Positions 33,871-43,408 of a stretch of DNA of 64,000 nucleotides are shown here, in pieces. Position 1 is the first letter of the stretch, and each line of letters begins with the position of its first letter. The position numbers were made by a program, and so were the translations under genes. The stretch is from Paenibacillus marchantiophytorum. GTDB lineage: Bacteria > Bacillota > Bacilli > Paenibacillales > NBRC-103111. Where the stretch lies: NCBI RefSeq assembly GCF_014640555.1, contig NZ_BMHE01000016.1, positions 80,642-144,641 of the forward strand, in the 5' to 3' direction. The notes under the pieces are model-generated. The model was not told where the DNA came from and did not search any database. It saw only the letters and a program-made list of their open reading frames with translations.

Positions 33871-35800
33871 CTTACGAACTCAATACCCTTTATTTGCCCA
33901 AAATAGGGCATTCAAAAATTCTAACGAACTCCCAATGTGTTATTTCAAGAAAATGCTCACCATTCCGCCTATAATTTGCTCGATAACGCCAATTGAGTTC
34001 ATTAGATCTTAAAAGTAGCCAGTTTTTCGTGTATAAGCATCATACGGTTTATTAGAATGACAGATGGAGTGTGCAGGGGCTTGGGGTGGGGCCGTCGCGC
34101 GGAAAGTGGCTGTCGCAAGTTAATAAATTTTGAGGCTATCAACCTTACGAACTCAATACCCTTTATTTGCCCAAAATGGGACATCTCGAAAATCTAAGGA
34201 ACTCCCAAAGTGTTATTTCAAGAAAATGCTCACCATTCCGCCTATAATTTGCTCGATAACGCCAATTGAGTTCATTAGATCTTAAAAGTAGCTAGTTTTT
34301 CGTATATAAGCATCATACAGTTCATTAGAATGACAGATGGAGTGTGCAGGGGCTTGAGGGTGGGGCTAGGGTCGGGTTGGGCCGGGGCCGGCGCCGGCGC
34401 GTGGAAAGTGGCTGTCGCAAGTCAATAAATTTTGAGGCTATCAACCTTACGAACTCAATACCCTTTATTTGCCCAAAATGGGGCATCTCGAAAATCTAAC
34501 GAACTCCCAATGTGTTATTTCAAGAAAATGCTCACCATTCCGCCTATAATTTGCTCGATAACGCCAATTGAGTTCATTAGATCTTAAAAGTAGCTAGTTT
34601 TTCGTGTATAAGCATCATACGGTTCATTAGAATGACAGATGGAGTGTGCAGGGGCTTGAGGGTGGGGTTGGGGTCGGGTTGGGCCGGGGCCGTCGCGCGG
34701 AAAGTGGCTGTCGCAAGTCAATAAATTTTGAGGCTATCAACCTTACGAACTCAATACCCTTTATTTGCTCAAAATAGGGCATTCAAAAATTCTAATGAAC
34801 TCCCGATGTGTTATTTCAAGAAAATGCTCACCATTCCGCCTATAATTTGCTCGATAACGCTAATTGAGTTCATTAGATCTTAAAAGTAGCCAGTTTTTCG
34901 TGTATAAGTATCATAAGGTTCATTAGAATGACAGATGGATGGTGCGGGGGCTTGGGGTGGCGCCGTCGCGTGGAAAGTGGCGGTCGCAAGTCAATAAATT
35001 TTGAGGCTATCAACCTTACGAACTCAATACCCTTTATTTGCCCAAAATAGGGCATCTCGAAAATCTAACGAACTCCCAATGTGTTATAAATGCTCACCAT
35101 TCCGCCTATAATTTGCTCGATAACGCCAATTAAGTTCGTTAGATCTTAGAAGTAGCCAGTTTTTCCTATATAAGCATCATACGGTTCATTAGAATGACAG
35201 ATTGATTGTGCAGGGGCTTGAGGGTGGGGCTGGGGTCGGGATGGGCCGTCGCGTGGAAAGTGGCTGTCGCAAGTTAATAAATTTTGAGGCTATCAACCTT
35301 ACGAACTCAATACCCTTTATTTGCCCAAAATGGGGCATCTCGAAAATCTAACGAACTCCCAATGTGTTATTTCAAGAAAATGCTCACCATTCCGCCTATA
35401 ATTTGCTCGATAACGCCAATTGAGTTCATTAGATCTTAAAAGTAGCTAGTTTTTCGTATATAAGCATCATACAGTTCATTAGAATGACAGATGGAGTGTG
35501 CAGGGGCTTGGGGTGGGGTCGTCTCGCGGAAAGCGGCTGTCGCAAGTCAATAAATTTTGAGGCTATCAACCTTACGAACTCAATAACCTTTATTTGCCCA
35601 AAATAGGGCATTCAAAAATTCTAACGAACTCCCAATGTGTTATTTCAAGAAAATGATCACCATTCCGCCTAAAATTTGCTCGATAACGCCAATTGAGTTC
35701 ATTAGATCTTAAAAGTAGCCAGTTTTTCGTGTATAAGCATCATACGGTTCATTAGAATGACAGATGGATGGTGCGGGGGCTTGAGGGTGGGGCACGACGT
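33871..35800. repeat. seven tandem ~270-300-bp repeats
   Basis: Seven units begin with (C)CTTACGAACTCAATA at about 33871, 34143, 34444, 34741, 35014, 35297 and 35569. Each continues with shared blocks: TTATTTGCCCAAAAT, a CTCACCATTCCGCC block, GCTCGATAACGCCAATT, GTTCATTAGATCTTA, then TTCATTAGAATGACAGAT. A variable G-rich patch (such as GGGGCTTGAGGGTGGGGC) closes each unit and explains the length differences of 272-301 bp. Minus-strand 60-codon frames recur in the units but are repeat by-products. Diverged copies occur at 39675-39890 and, inverted, at 54880-55045. Confidence 0.93.
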
Positions 35801-35871
35801 CCGACGGTTCTTGACTTACGGCGGCTTCTCATTACCCTATAGAAGGATGTCCGTGGAGACCGATAAACGTT

Positions 35872-36147
35872 GCTCTGGCCGCGCTCTGGCCGCGCTCTGG
35901 CCGCGCTCTGGCCGCGCTCTGGCCACGCTCTGGCCGCGCTCTGGCCACGCTCTGGCCGCGCTCTGGCCGCGCTCTGGCCGCGCTCTGGCCGCGCTCTGGC
36001 CGCGCTCTGGCCGCGCTCTGGCCGCGCTCTGGCCACGCTCTGGCCGCGCTCTGGCCACGCTCTGGCCGCGCTCTGGCCACGCTCTGGCCGCGCTCTGGCC
36101 ACGCTCTGGCCGCGCTCTGGCCATGCTCTGGCCGCGCTCTGGCCGCG
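35872..36147. repeat. 11-bp satellite, about 25 copies
   Basis: The unit GCTCTGGCCGC is repeated head to tail about 25 times, with CCACG or CCATG replacing CCGCG in some copies. Because 11 is not divisible by 3, most frames read through as the same 11-residue periodic peptide on either strand. These are not taken as genes. Confidence 0.95.
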
Positions 36148-36377
36148 CGCTCGCCCAAAAAGAGCTAAGCAATAAAAGCCGCTTAACTCCTTCTTTTATC
36201 CAGCTCACTGTTTGGCTACAAACGTAAAGGAAATAGCACGAGTGACAGAGGTAGATTTGAATCATTTTAGTAGAGAGATTCTTTGCTGGCCTAGCTACTT
36301 GAACCGAAAGGGCGAATCCAGCATAATAGGAGATACTTGCATGTTCTGATTACGGCATAGAAGGGAATTTCCCAGGT

Positions 36378-37091
36378 ATGAGAATTAATAAGTTTATCAG
36401 TGAAACTGGTGTCTGCTCCAGACGGGAAGCGGACAAGTGGGTAGAGGCGAAGCGTGTGACGATCAACGGCGAGCTCGCAGGGCTCGGGAGTGTTGTGAAT
36501 CCGGGCGATGAGGTTCGCATTGACGGTCGTGTGATTGGCGAGAAGAAGGAGCATGTGTACATAGCGCTCAACAAGCCTGTTGGGATCACGAGTACGACGG
36601 AAGCCCATATCAAAGGCAATATTGTTGATTTTGTGGGGCATTCTGAACGCATTTTTCCCATTGGCCGATTGGATAAAGACTCCGAAGGTCTCATCCTTCT
36701 GACCAATAACGGCGATATTGTGAATCAGATTCTACGGGCAGAAAATAATCACGACAAAGAGTATATTGTGACGGTAAACCGAGCTATTACACCGATGTTT
36801 TTAAAAGGGATGGGGAGCGGGGTCCGTATTCTCGGGACGATGACCAAGCCTTGTGAGATCAATCAGGTCGGCGACCGCGTATTCCGGATTATTTTGACGC
36901 AAGGGCTTAACCGGCAGATTCGCCGGATGTGTGAAGCTTTTGGCTACCGCGTGGTTCGCTTGCAGCGTGTTCGGATCATGCATATTGATCTGGGGAATTT
37001 GAAGGTGGGGAAATGGCGGGATTTAACGCAAGGTGAGATGCAGGATCTCATGCATACACTCGGTCAGGAAAACGCCAAAGCAAATCAATAA
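36378..37091 (+). CDS. rluF: 23S rRNA pseudouridine synthase RluF-like
   Basis: A 237-residue RsuA/RluF-type enzyme that isomerises uridine to pseudouridine in rRNA. An N-terminal S4 RNA-binding domain (MRINKFISETGVCSRREADKWVEAKRV) is followed by the catalytic domain with ALNKPVGITST near 68, the catalytic aspartate in GRLDKDSEGLILLTNNG near 105, and GLNRQIRRMCEAFGYRV near 175. The last motif and the overall build point to RluF rather than RluB or RsuA, but the exact target base is inference. No strong ribosome binding site precedes the ATG. Confidence 0.88.
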   Translation: MRINKFISETGVCSRREADKWVEAKRVTINGELAGLGSVVNPGDEVRIDGRVIGEKKEHVYIALNKPVGITSTTEAHIKGNIVDFVGHSERIFPIGRLDKDSEGLILLTNNGDIVNQILRAENNHDKEYIVTVNRAITPMFLKGMGSGVRILGTMTKPCEINQVGDRVFRIILTQGLNRQIRRMCEAFGYRVVRLQRVRIMHIDLGNLKVGKWRDLTQGEMQDLMHTLGQENAKANQ

Positions 37092-37138
37092 ATGCGCGTG
37101 TCTGAACACTCTTGGAGTGCTCGGGCAGGTGCTTTTTT
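37092..37138 (+). terminator. terminator after rluF-like gene
   Basis: CACTC/GAGTG with flanking wobble-paired bases (CTGA/TCGG) forms a stem around TTG, followed shortly by seven T. It separates rluF from the SLH protein gene. Confidence 0.55.
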
Positions 37139-37245
37139 TATTTTAATAAAAAATGGCAGGTTTTGAGCAACCTTTTCCCAATAAGTTCCGTTAGTGAAAA
37201 TGTAGATAACTTTTAGGGAAACGCGTGTAAACGCTAAGGAGGAAG

Positions 37246-39606
37246 ATGACTTTGAAAATTGTCAAACAAGCAGGAACATTGGTCCTTGCTTCCACACTGC
37301 TGCTAACCGCTGCGCCGGGCGTATGGGCTAATGAAGCCGTGGAGAGCAAAGCGATTTCTTCATTGCCTGTGGCACCGGGGGGCGACAAGATGCTGGATGC
37401 CAAAATTACCAAAGAGCAAGCATTAGAGCGGGCTAAGTCATATATTGCGCTGCCGGATGGATTTACTTTACAGTCGATTAGTTTGAATGCGTATTACAGC
37501 ATGAGCGGGCAAAATTTCCCCACGTGGAACATTTCATATGTGCGCAAAGTGAAGGATCAGACCTACGGGAATCTGAATGTGTCTATTCATGGTTTAGATG
37601 GCTCGCTGACGTCTTTTTCGATGAATGATAATGATCCCGCGCACAAAGTGAGCTATCCGCCTAAGGTGGATTTCAAAGCGGCCAAGGAAGTGGCTTCGGC
37701 GTTCATTGCCAAAGTGAACCCTGAGAAACAGAAGGAACTTGTTTACAATGATGCGGAGGAGAAAGCTTTTCGCACGCCATTGAATGGCAATTATGTCTAC
37801 AATGTTCGTTATGACCGTTCTGTAGGCGGTGTGCCTTTTGGTATGAACGGAATTAATGTCAGTGTGAATGGGGATGGCGTGGTCACCAGTTATAATTATA
37901 ATTGGTTGAATGACGTTACTTTCCAAACCAATGTAACCCCGATTGCTGCAGAGAAAGTTGCTCAATTGTTCCACGATAAGGCTGATCTTTCCTTGCAATA
38001 TCAGATTCCTTATGGGGCCAAAGGCAAAAAACTGCCGATCATTTCTTATATGTTAGCTCCTTTTTCGCTGAATGCACAGACTGGGGAGATTTGGAGTCCA
38101 GTGAAAGCGATGGGCGGCACGCAAGGGACCAAGCCTTTAACTGACAAGCCTCTAGGGACAGCGCCTGCAGCTAATCTGGATTTGACGAAGGATGAAGCTG
38201 TGAAGAAGGCTGCTTCGGTGTTGAATCTGCCGGAGGATTTCATTCTGAGGGATGCTTCCTACAATGAGGGGACCAATCCTGAGACGGGTGAGACGAGTTC
38301 CAACTGGAATTTGAGTTGGACTGTGAAAGCGGAGAAAGATTTCGTGAGCAAAGTGGCAGGTAGAGGCGCTTGGGCGAATGTGAACAGCAAGACAGGGGAA
38401 ATTACCAACTTCAATAGCTACATCCCTTATGATTCGGACAAAGATATCGAAGGTAAAATTGCCTACGAAACTGCCGTGACAACAGCGGTTGATTTCGTGA
38501 AAAAGCAGCTTCCCGCCTATACCGACCAATTGGTGCTTCGTGTGCAATCGGCCAAAGACTTTACGACGGAGCAGTTGAAGAAGCAGCGCAACTGGGACAT
38601 CTACTTCAACCGTGTGATTGATGGAGTCGCTGCGAACAATGAAGATGTATCCGTTAGTATTGATCGGGTGACCGGACAAATTACGAATTATTACTTCTCC
38701 ATCAGTTCAATGGCGTATCCTAAGCAAAAACCGGAAGTGCTGGCTATTGAGAAAGCCAAGGATCTATGGCTTGGTCAATTCGATATCAAACTTAATTATG
38801 TATTGGAAGATAACGGCTATGTAGGCGGAATTCCGATTGAGAAATACAGAGTTATGCTGGCTGCTGGCGAAGTTCCGCCATCTGCTTCTGTGAATGCAGC
38901 AGGTGAGAAGAAGACGGCCAAGCTCGTATATTCCCTTATTCCTAAATTTAACCGGGACGCGTACTTGCTTGATGCGCAAACCGGTGTATGGAGAAACAGC
39001 CAAACAGGTGAAACGATTTCGTTGGATAAAGTAACAGTGAGCGATATCGATAAACACTGGGCTAAGAATGAGCTGCAGCTTATGCTTGATTATCAAGCTC
39101 TGGACGTAAAGGACGGCAAGGTGAGCCCGGATCAACTGATTAAACGTGGCGAGCTGGTGAAAATGATGGTCATCGCGATGAATGGCGGTAGCGGCGGCAT
39201 TTATTACGGAGCTGAGCGCAAGGCTTCCTTCGCTGATGTGAGCAATGCATCACCGTATTTCGCTTATGTCGAAAATGCCGTAGATCGCGGCTTATTGGAA
39301 GCGGGCGCTGAGTTTAACCCGGAAGCAACGCTGAGTCGGGAAGAAATGGCCCAGATGATCGTGAAGGGGCTTGGCTACAACAGCTTAACGAAGTTCGATG
39401 GTGTCTTCAATCAACAGATTGCGGATGCGGCTAAGCTTAAGCAAGTAGGTGTCGCTGCCATCGTGGTCGGCCTGGACATCATGTCCTTGACGGACGGAAA
39501 GTTCGCTCCGGAAAAAGAAGTGACGAAAGCTCAGGCAGCCAGTGCGTTCTTCCGCTTCTTGCAGAAGCGCGCTGAGCTTCAAGATCAGCCACGCAACTAT
39601 TACTAA
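37246..39606 (+). CDS. S-layer-homology protein with YcdB/PepSY-like repeats
   Basis: A 786-residue wall-associated protein. The signal peptide (LVLASTLLLTAAPGVWA, cut near 29) is followed by two related YcdB/YcdC-type modules, each starting with a PepSY-like helix-and-strand phrase (ITKEQALERAKSYIALPDGF near 55 and LTKDEAVKKAASVLNLPEDF near 312). A third similar half-unit is near 495. Three SLH-type segments close the protein (DIDKHWAKNELQLMLDYQALD near 600, FADVSNASPYFAYVENAVDRG near 665, and a last one ending AQAASAFFRFL), which should anchor it to secondary wall polymer. AAGGAGG lies very close to the ATG. A TTG two codons later is spaced better. Confidence 0.9.
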   Translation: MTLKIVKQAGTLVLASTLLLTAAPGVWANEAVESKAISSLPVAPGGDKMLDAKITKEQALERAKSYIALPDGFTLQSISLNAYYSMSGQNFPTWNISYVRKVKDQTYGNLNVSIHGLDGSLTSFSMNDNDPAHKVSYPPKVDFKAAKEVASAFIAKVNPEKQKELVYNDAEEKAFRTPLNGNYVYNVRYDRSVGGVPFGMNGINVSVNGDGVVTSYNYNWLNDVTFQTNVTPIAAEKVAQLFHDKADLSLQYQIPYGAKGKKLPIISYMLAPFSLNAQTGEIWSPVKAMGGTQGTKPLTDKPLGTAPAANLDLTKDEAVKKAASVLNLPEDFILRDASYNEGTNPETGETSSNWNLSWTVKAEKDFVSKVAGRGAWANVNSKTGEITNFNSYIPYDSDKDIEGKIAYETAVTTAVDFVKKQLPAYTDQLVLRVQSAKDFTTEQLKKQRNWDIYFNRVIDGVAANNEDVSVSIDRVTGQITNYYFSISSMAYPKQKPEVLAIEKAKDLWLGQFDIKLNYVLEDNGYVGGIPIEKYRVMLAAGEVPPSASVNAAGEKKTAKLVYSLIPKFNRDAYLLDAQTGVWRNSQTGETISLDKVTVSDIDKHWAKNELQLMLDYQALDVKDGKVSPDQLIKRGELVKMMVIAMNGGSGGIYYGAERKASFADVSNASPYFAYVENAVDRGLLEAGAEFNPEATLSREEMAQMIVKGLGYNSLTKFDGVFNQQIADAAKLKQVGVAAIVVGLDIMSLTDGKFAPEKEVTKAQAASAFFRFLQKRAELQDQPRNYY

Positions 39607-39608
39607 AA

Positions 39609-39651
39609 AAGAGGCTGTCTCAAGGTCAAGATGGCCTTGAGGCAGCCTTCT
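39609..39651 (+). terminator. terminator after SLH protein gene
   Basis: AAGAGGCTGtCTCAAGG (39609-39625) pairs with CCTTGAGgCAGCCTTCT (39635-39651), about 16 pairs. Confidence 0.8.
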
Positions 39652-39674
39652 CCCTATTGCATACTATTAAGCCC

Positions 39675-39890
39675 CTAACGAACTCAATAACCTTTATTCG
39701 GTCAAAATAGGTCATTTGAAAAATCTAATGAATTCCTGATGCGTTATTCCATGTAAAAGGCCACCATTCCGCCCATAAAATGCTCGATAACGCCAATTCA
39801 GTTCATTAGATCGCCAAAGTAGCGATTTTCTCGACTATAAGCATCCTACAGTTCATTAGTGTGCCGGATTGTTTGTGCGAGGGCCCTGCG
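39675..39890. repeat. diverged copy of the 33871-35800 repeat
   Basis: Starts CTAACGAACTCAATAACC and keeps the block order of the array: CCACCATTCCGCCCA, GCTCGATAACGCCAATT, GTTCATTAGATCG, GCATCCTACAGTTCATTAG. It is a single unit with more substitutions. Confidence 0.85.
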
Positions 39891-39922
39891 GTGCTCAGCA
39901 CCAAACTGCAGCGGACGCCAAA

Positions 39923-39960
39923 AAAATGAGCTAAGCATGCGCAAGCTGCTTAGCTCATTT
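39923..39960 (-). terminator. terminator of the 53-residue membrane protein gene
   Basis: AAATGAGCTAAGC (39924-39936) pairs with GCTTAGCTCATTT (39948-39960), 13 pairs. On the minus strand it is followed by T-rich DNA. A weaker hairpin with the same GAGCTAAGC arm lies near 36160. Confidence 0.8.
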
Positions 39961-39968
39961 CTCCGCGT

Positions 39969-40130
39969 CTAGAACATCGGGAATACATAGTTCACTAAGA
40001 AGTATAGAACGCCGAAAATAATGACGATATAGGCGGCATATTTGATGAAGGTAGAGGCGACTAGGCTGGAATCTGATTTTTTCTCCACATGGCGTTCCTC
40101 GATATCAATATTCCGTGGTTGAGTTGACAT
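39969..40130 (-). CDS. 53-residue single-span membrane protein
   Basis: A short gene starting at ATG 40130 behind AAAGGAGTG. The product is a polar, charged N-terminus (MSTQPRNIDIEERHVEKKSD) followed by one membrane span (FIKYAAYIVIIFGVLYFLVNYV) and a tiny tail PMF. The inverted layout, long cytosolic head then span, suggests a tail-anchored protein. It is divergent from ilvA and closed by a strong terminator. No family recognised. Confidence 0.75.
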   Translation of the reverse strand: MSTQPRNIDIEERHVEKKSDSSLVASTFIKYAAYIVIIFGVLYFLVNYVFPMF

Positions 40131-40298
40131 TGGAATCACTCCTTTGAAGGTTTCTTGTTCATTAGTACCCCGCCCAAGTGAACGTGAAACATGGACTGCT
40201 GGATCTCTTGGATAAAGTTCTTACAGATGGTAGCAGATATGCTACAATATACTTTAAAACTTTATTTAATGAACTGGTGAGAAAGGGAGTAGAAGAGA

Positions 40299-41555
40299 AT
40301 GGTTGTTTCCGGAAAAGTAGGTTTGGAAGATATTATTAGGGCCAATCATGTGCTCAGCAAGGTGATTGAACCATCGCCTTTGCAACGCAATGAGCTGCTC
40401 TCCAACTTGTATGAATGCAACGTTTATCTCAAACGTGAAGATATGCAGATGGTTCGCTCTTTCAAAATTCGCGGAGCGTACAACGTGATTCAAAGCTTAA
40501 CAGCGGAGGAACGCGAGGCCGGGGTTGTGTGTGCGAGCGCAGGCAATCACGCGCAAGGCGTGGCGTATTCCTGTAAGCAGCTTGGCATCCAGGGCAAGAT
40601 CTTCATGCCGACGACAACGCCAAGACAGAAGATTTCTCAGGTTAAGCTATTCGGCGGTTCCTTTGTTGAAGTCATTCTGACAGGGGATTCGTTCGACGAT
40701 TCTTCCACACAAGCCAAGGCTTACTGCGAACAAGAGAATAAAGTGTTTATTCATCCGTTCGATGATGTGCGTACGATTGCCGGACAAGGCACGGTAGGCT
40801 TGGAGATTATGAATCAAATGTCCGATACGCCGGACTATATCTTCGCAACGATTGGCGGAGGCGGTCTTGTAGCGGGCGTAGCCACTTATGTGGACAGTGT
40901 GTCCCCGCGGACGCGAATTATCGGTGTAGAGCCGGAGGGTGCGGCTAGCATGACGGAATCGCTGCAGCAAGGGAAGGTCGTGACACTGTCCACGATAGAG
41001 AAATTTGTGGATGGCGCGGCAGTCAAGCAGGTCGGCCAATTAACGTTTGAGATTTGCAAAGACAAGCTCGAGGATATCGTGATTATCCCTTCCGGCAAGG
41101 AGTGTACGACCATTCTGGAGCTGTACAATAACAATGCGATTGTAATTGAGCCGGCGGGAGCGCTGCCTGTTGCAGCTCTGGATGCTTACAGGGATCAAAT
41201 CCGCGGCAAGAATGTCGTCTGCATCATAAGCGGAGGCAATAATGATATTGATCGCATGCAGCAAATTAAGGAAAGATCATTGATCTACGAGGGCTTGAAG
41301 CACTACTTTATACTGAATTTCCCGCAGCGCGCAGGCGCCTTGCGTGAATTTCTGGAGGAAGTCCTAGGACCGACCGATGATATTACCCGTTTCGAATATA
41401 CGAAGAAGAACAATCGGGATGATGCACCTGCCTTAGTCGGTATTGAGCTTAAAAATAAGGACGATTATGACGGTTTGATTGAACGTCTCTCCAGCAAAGA
41501 TTACGGCTATATTGAGATAAATAAAGATCCTAAGTTATTTAACTTGCTGATCTAA
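40299..41555 (+). CDS. ilvA: threonine dehydratase (threonine ammonia-lyase)
   Basis: A PLP enzyme of 418 residues that converts threonine to 2-oxobutanoate, the first step towards isoleucine. The Schiff-base lysine is K56 in SFKIRGAYN. The phosphate loop is GGGGLVAG near 188. CASAGNHAQGVAY near 80 and the late IISGGNNDID are typical. The C-terminus (about 335-418) is the short ACT-like regulatory domain (FILNFPQRAGALREFLEEVLG, DDITRFEYTKKNN), as in the Bacillus/Corynebacterium single-domain type, so isoleucine feedback is expected. It is monocistronic and followed by an inverted repeat (AAATGGGA/TCCCATTT) near 41574-41607. Confidence 0.96.
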   Translation: MVVSGKVGLEDIIRANHVLSKVIEPSPLQRNELLSNLYECNVYLKREDMQMVRSFKIRGAYNVIQSLTAEEREAGVVCASAGNHAQGVAYSCKQLGIQGKIFMPTTTPRQKISQVKLFGGSFVEVILTGDSFDDSSTQAKAYCEQENKVFIHPFDDVRTIAGQGTVGLEIMNQMSDTPDYIFATIGGGGLVAGVATYVDSVSPRTRIIGVEPEGAASMTESLQQGKVVTLSTIEKFVDGAAVKQVGQLTFEICKDKLEDIVIIPSGKECTTILELYNNNAIVIEPAGALPVAALDAYRDQIRGKNVVCIISGGNNDIDRMQQIKERSLIYEGLKHYFILNFPQRAGALREFLEEVLGPTDDITRFEYTKKNNRDDAPALVGIELKNKDDYDGLIERLSSKDYGYIEINKDPKLFNLLI

Positions 41556-41617
41556 GTAAAATTAGCCAAAGGCAAATGGGATATGATATAGTTATTTAGT
41601 CCCATTTATTACTTATA

Positions 41618-41712
41618 CGGATGATAAAGGCAAACTTATCGAAAGGTAAGGACGCAAAGTTACAGGTCTAAGGTTGCAGATGCAGCGAGGATGGCTGAAC
41701 TACCGACAGGTT
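41618..41712 (+). ncRNA. cyclic di-GMP-I (GEMM-I) riboswitch aptamer
   Basis: The order of conserved elements is GGCAAAC (41629-41635), GAAAGG, GGACGCAAAG (41650-41659), AGGTCTAAG, then a variable stem (GTTGCA/TGCAGC), and AGGATGGCTGAACTACCGA (about 41688-41705). This matches the GEMM-I consensus with its GAAA tetraloop and receptor. A terminator follows at 41739 and then a GGDEF-EAL gene. The switch therefore links c-di-GMP level to expression of an enzyme that can make or break c-di-GMP. Confidence 0.93.
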
Positions 41713-41738
41713 GAAGTTTACCTAACAGGTACACCTAC

Positions 41739-41767
41739 GGCTATTCCAATTTGGAATAGCCTTTTTT
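41739..41767 (+). terminator. expression-platform terminator of the c-di-GMP riboswitch
   Basis: GGCTATTCC (41739-41747) pairs perfectly with GGAATAGCC (41753-41761) around AATTT, followed by six T. It lies 23 bases before the GTG start of the controlled gene. Whether ligand raises or lowers read-through cannot be told by eye. Confidence 0.9.
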
Positions 41768-41789
41768 CATATGAGAACGGAGGAATCGC

Positions 41790-43328
41790 GTGAAAGTCTA
41801 TCTGGATAAGTGGAAACAGCATGTGAGAGCAAAAGCAGTCGTGTATGTTGGCGTGCTCGGCTTCCTATTGTTGGCGGCCAACGTGCTTGTAACCGCATTT
41901 TTCTCCCCAGGGGCTTATGTTCTCCTTAGCGTGTTGATTCAATTTGTAACCGGCTTCATGATTGCTCTTTGCCTTCGTCATCTTCGCTTGAAGCGTCGCT
42001 CACAGGATGAGAAGAGTGAGCAATTGGCTTTTTTGGCTTACCATGATACGTTGACCGGACTGCCTAATCGTCGATTATTCGATGATCGATTGGAGCGGGC
42101 TCTTCTGCATGCGAAGCGCAATGAACAGCTGACTGCTGTTATGTTCCTGGATATGGACAGGTTCAAGGAAGTGAATGATTCGTTAGGCCATGCCTATGGC
42201 GATCGTCTCATTCGACTTGCCGCTGAGCGCCTGCTGGGCTGCTTGCGGGGATCGGATACGGTATTCCGGCAGGGGGGAGATGAATTCGCCATTCTCTTGG
42301 AATCCTTTGCGAAACCGGAGGATGTGAGGTTCGTGGCTGCCCGTATTCAATCAGCTCTGGAAGAGCCTTTCATCCTTGGAGGAAAGCCGGTTTCGATTAC
42401 GGCCAGCATGGGGATTGCTTTATACCCCTTAGATGGAACTGTGGCGGAGCAGTTGCTCGAGCATGCGGATGAAGCGATGTACAAGGCCAAGAAGCGAGGA
42501 AGCAATCAATTCCAGTTCTACGCATCGGAGATTGATGCCATGGTGAAGAGCAAGGCTCATCTGGAGTCGGAGCTTAGGCAGGCTTTGGAGCATGAGCAAT
42601 TCGAACTGCTTTATCAGCCGCAATATGCGATTACGAATCAACAATTAATTGGAATGGAAGCGAGTCTTCATTGGAGTAAGGCAGACAGTGGGGCTGCGAC
42701 TTATGGAGGTTGTCCAAAGGCTGCTGAGGAAATGGGCTTCATGGTACCGATAGGCAAATGGGCTGTTCGCACAGCGTGTCAACAACTGCGCGTATGGCGG
42801 GAGCGCGGTTTCCCCTCCTTGCGGATGACAATCGCGATTACGGCCTCGCAGTTTAGAGATGACCAATTCATCGAAGAGATTGCTGTTGTTTTGAAAGAAA
42901 CGGACATTGAACCTGATCTGATCGAGTTGGATTTGACCGAAAGTATTACTTCATCTAATGTGCAAGAAGCTAGTGAAAGGCTGATTCTACTGAAGAAAAT
43001 CGGCGTGCGCATTGCTATGGATGATTTGTGCACAGGTCTGTTCACGAGGAGCGGACTGGAGGGAATGCCGCTGGATAGCGTGAAACTCGACAGCGCGTTG
43101 GTGCGGGATTTGGTCGATGACGATGAGAATCAATTGTTGGCAGCAGCTATTATTCGCATGGCTCACCGTTTGGGACTTAATTTGATTGCCAAAGGTGTAG
43201 AAACCAAGGAACAACTGGAATACCTGAGGTTCTTGCAATGTACGGAGGTTCAAGGAGAGCTGTTCAGCAATCCGCTGAATCCCGACCAATTTCTGAGCCT
43301 TTTGACCGATAAATTTAAAATGGGCTGA
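41790..43328 (+). CDS. membrane GGDEF-EAL c-di-GMP turnover protein
   Basis: A 512-residue protein: two membrane spans (VVYVGVLGFLLLAANVLVTAFF and AYVLLSVLIQFVTGFMIAL, within 15-65), a GGDEF domain (about 80-245) and an EAL domain (about 255-505). The cyclase signature is intact (LTGLPNRRLF, RQGGDEFAIL). The phosphodiesterase part is altered: EAL reads EAS, the metal-binding Asn position of the ...N.S..Q block reads ITASQF, DDFGTG reads DDLCTG and the AEGVE block reads AKGVE. ELDLTES and QGELFSNPL remain. Cyclase activity is likely and phosphodiesterase activity is doubtful. The start is GTG behind CGGAGGAA. The gene is under a c-di-GMP riboswitch. Confidence 0.93.
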   Translation: MKVYLDKWKQHVRAKAVVYVGVLGFLLLAANVLVTAFFSPGAYVLLSVLIQFVTGFMIALCLRHLRLKRRSQDEKSEQLAFLAYHDTLTGLPNRRLFDDRLERALLHAKRNEQLTAVMFLDMDRFKEVNDSLGHAYGDRLIRLAAERLLGCLRGSDTVFRQGGDEFAILLESFAKPEDVRFVAARIQSALEEPFILGGKPVSITASMGIALYPLDGTVAEQLLEHADEAMYKAKKRGSNQFQFYASEIDAMVKSKAHLESELRQALEHEQFELLYQPQYAITNQQLIGMEASLHWSKADSGAATYGGCPKAAEEMGFMVPIGKWAVRTACQQLRVWRERGFPSLRMTIAITASQFRDDQFIEEIAVVLKETDIEPDLIELDLTESITSSNVQEASERLILLKKIGVRIAMDDLCTGLFTRSGLEGMPLDSVKLDSALVRDLVDDDENQLLAAAIIRMAHRLGLNLIAKGVETKEQLEYLRFLQCTEVQGELFSNPLNPDQFLSLLTDKFKMG

Positions 43329-43408
43329 TCTAGATTTTATTGACCGGCGGTAGTATAATAAATAATTGGGGCTTGGAGCCTAAGTTGTGGCTGGCTACAA
43401 AAAAGGAC

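Noticed and set aside
34002..35611. Recurring 60-codon minus-strand frames (starting MPYFGQIK or MSHFGQIK)
   Set aside because: They are part of the ~280-bp repeat units, occur only in some copies, differ by indels elsewhere in the unit and have no ribosome binding site.
35837..36265. Long open frames of Arg/Pro/Glu/Gly/Gln repeats over the 11-bp satellite, on both strands
   Set aside because: They arise from a repeat length that is not a multiple of 3. All frames give the same periodic peptide and no ribosome binding site is present.
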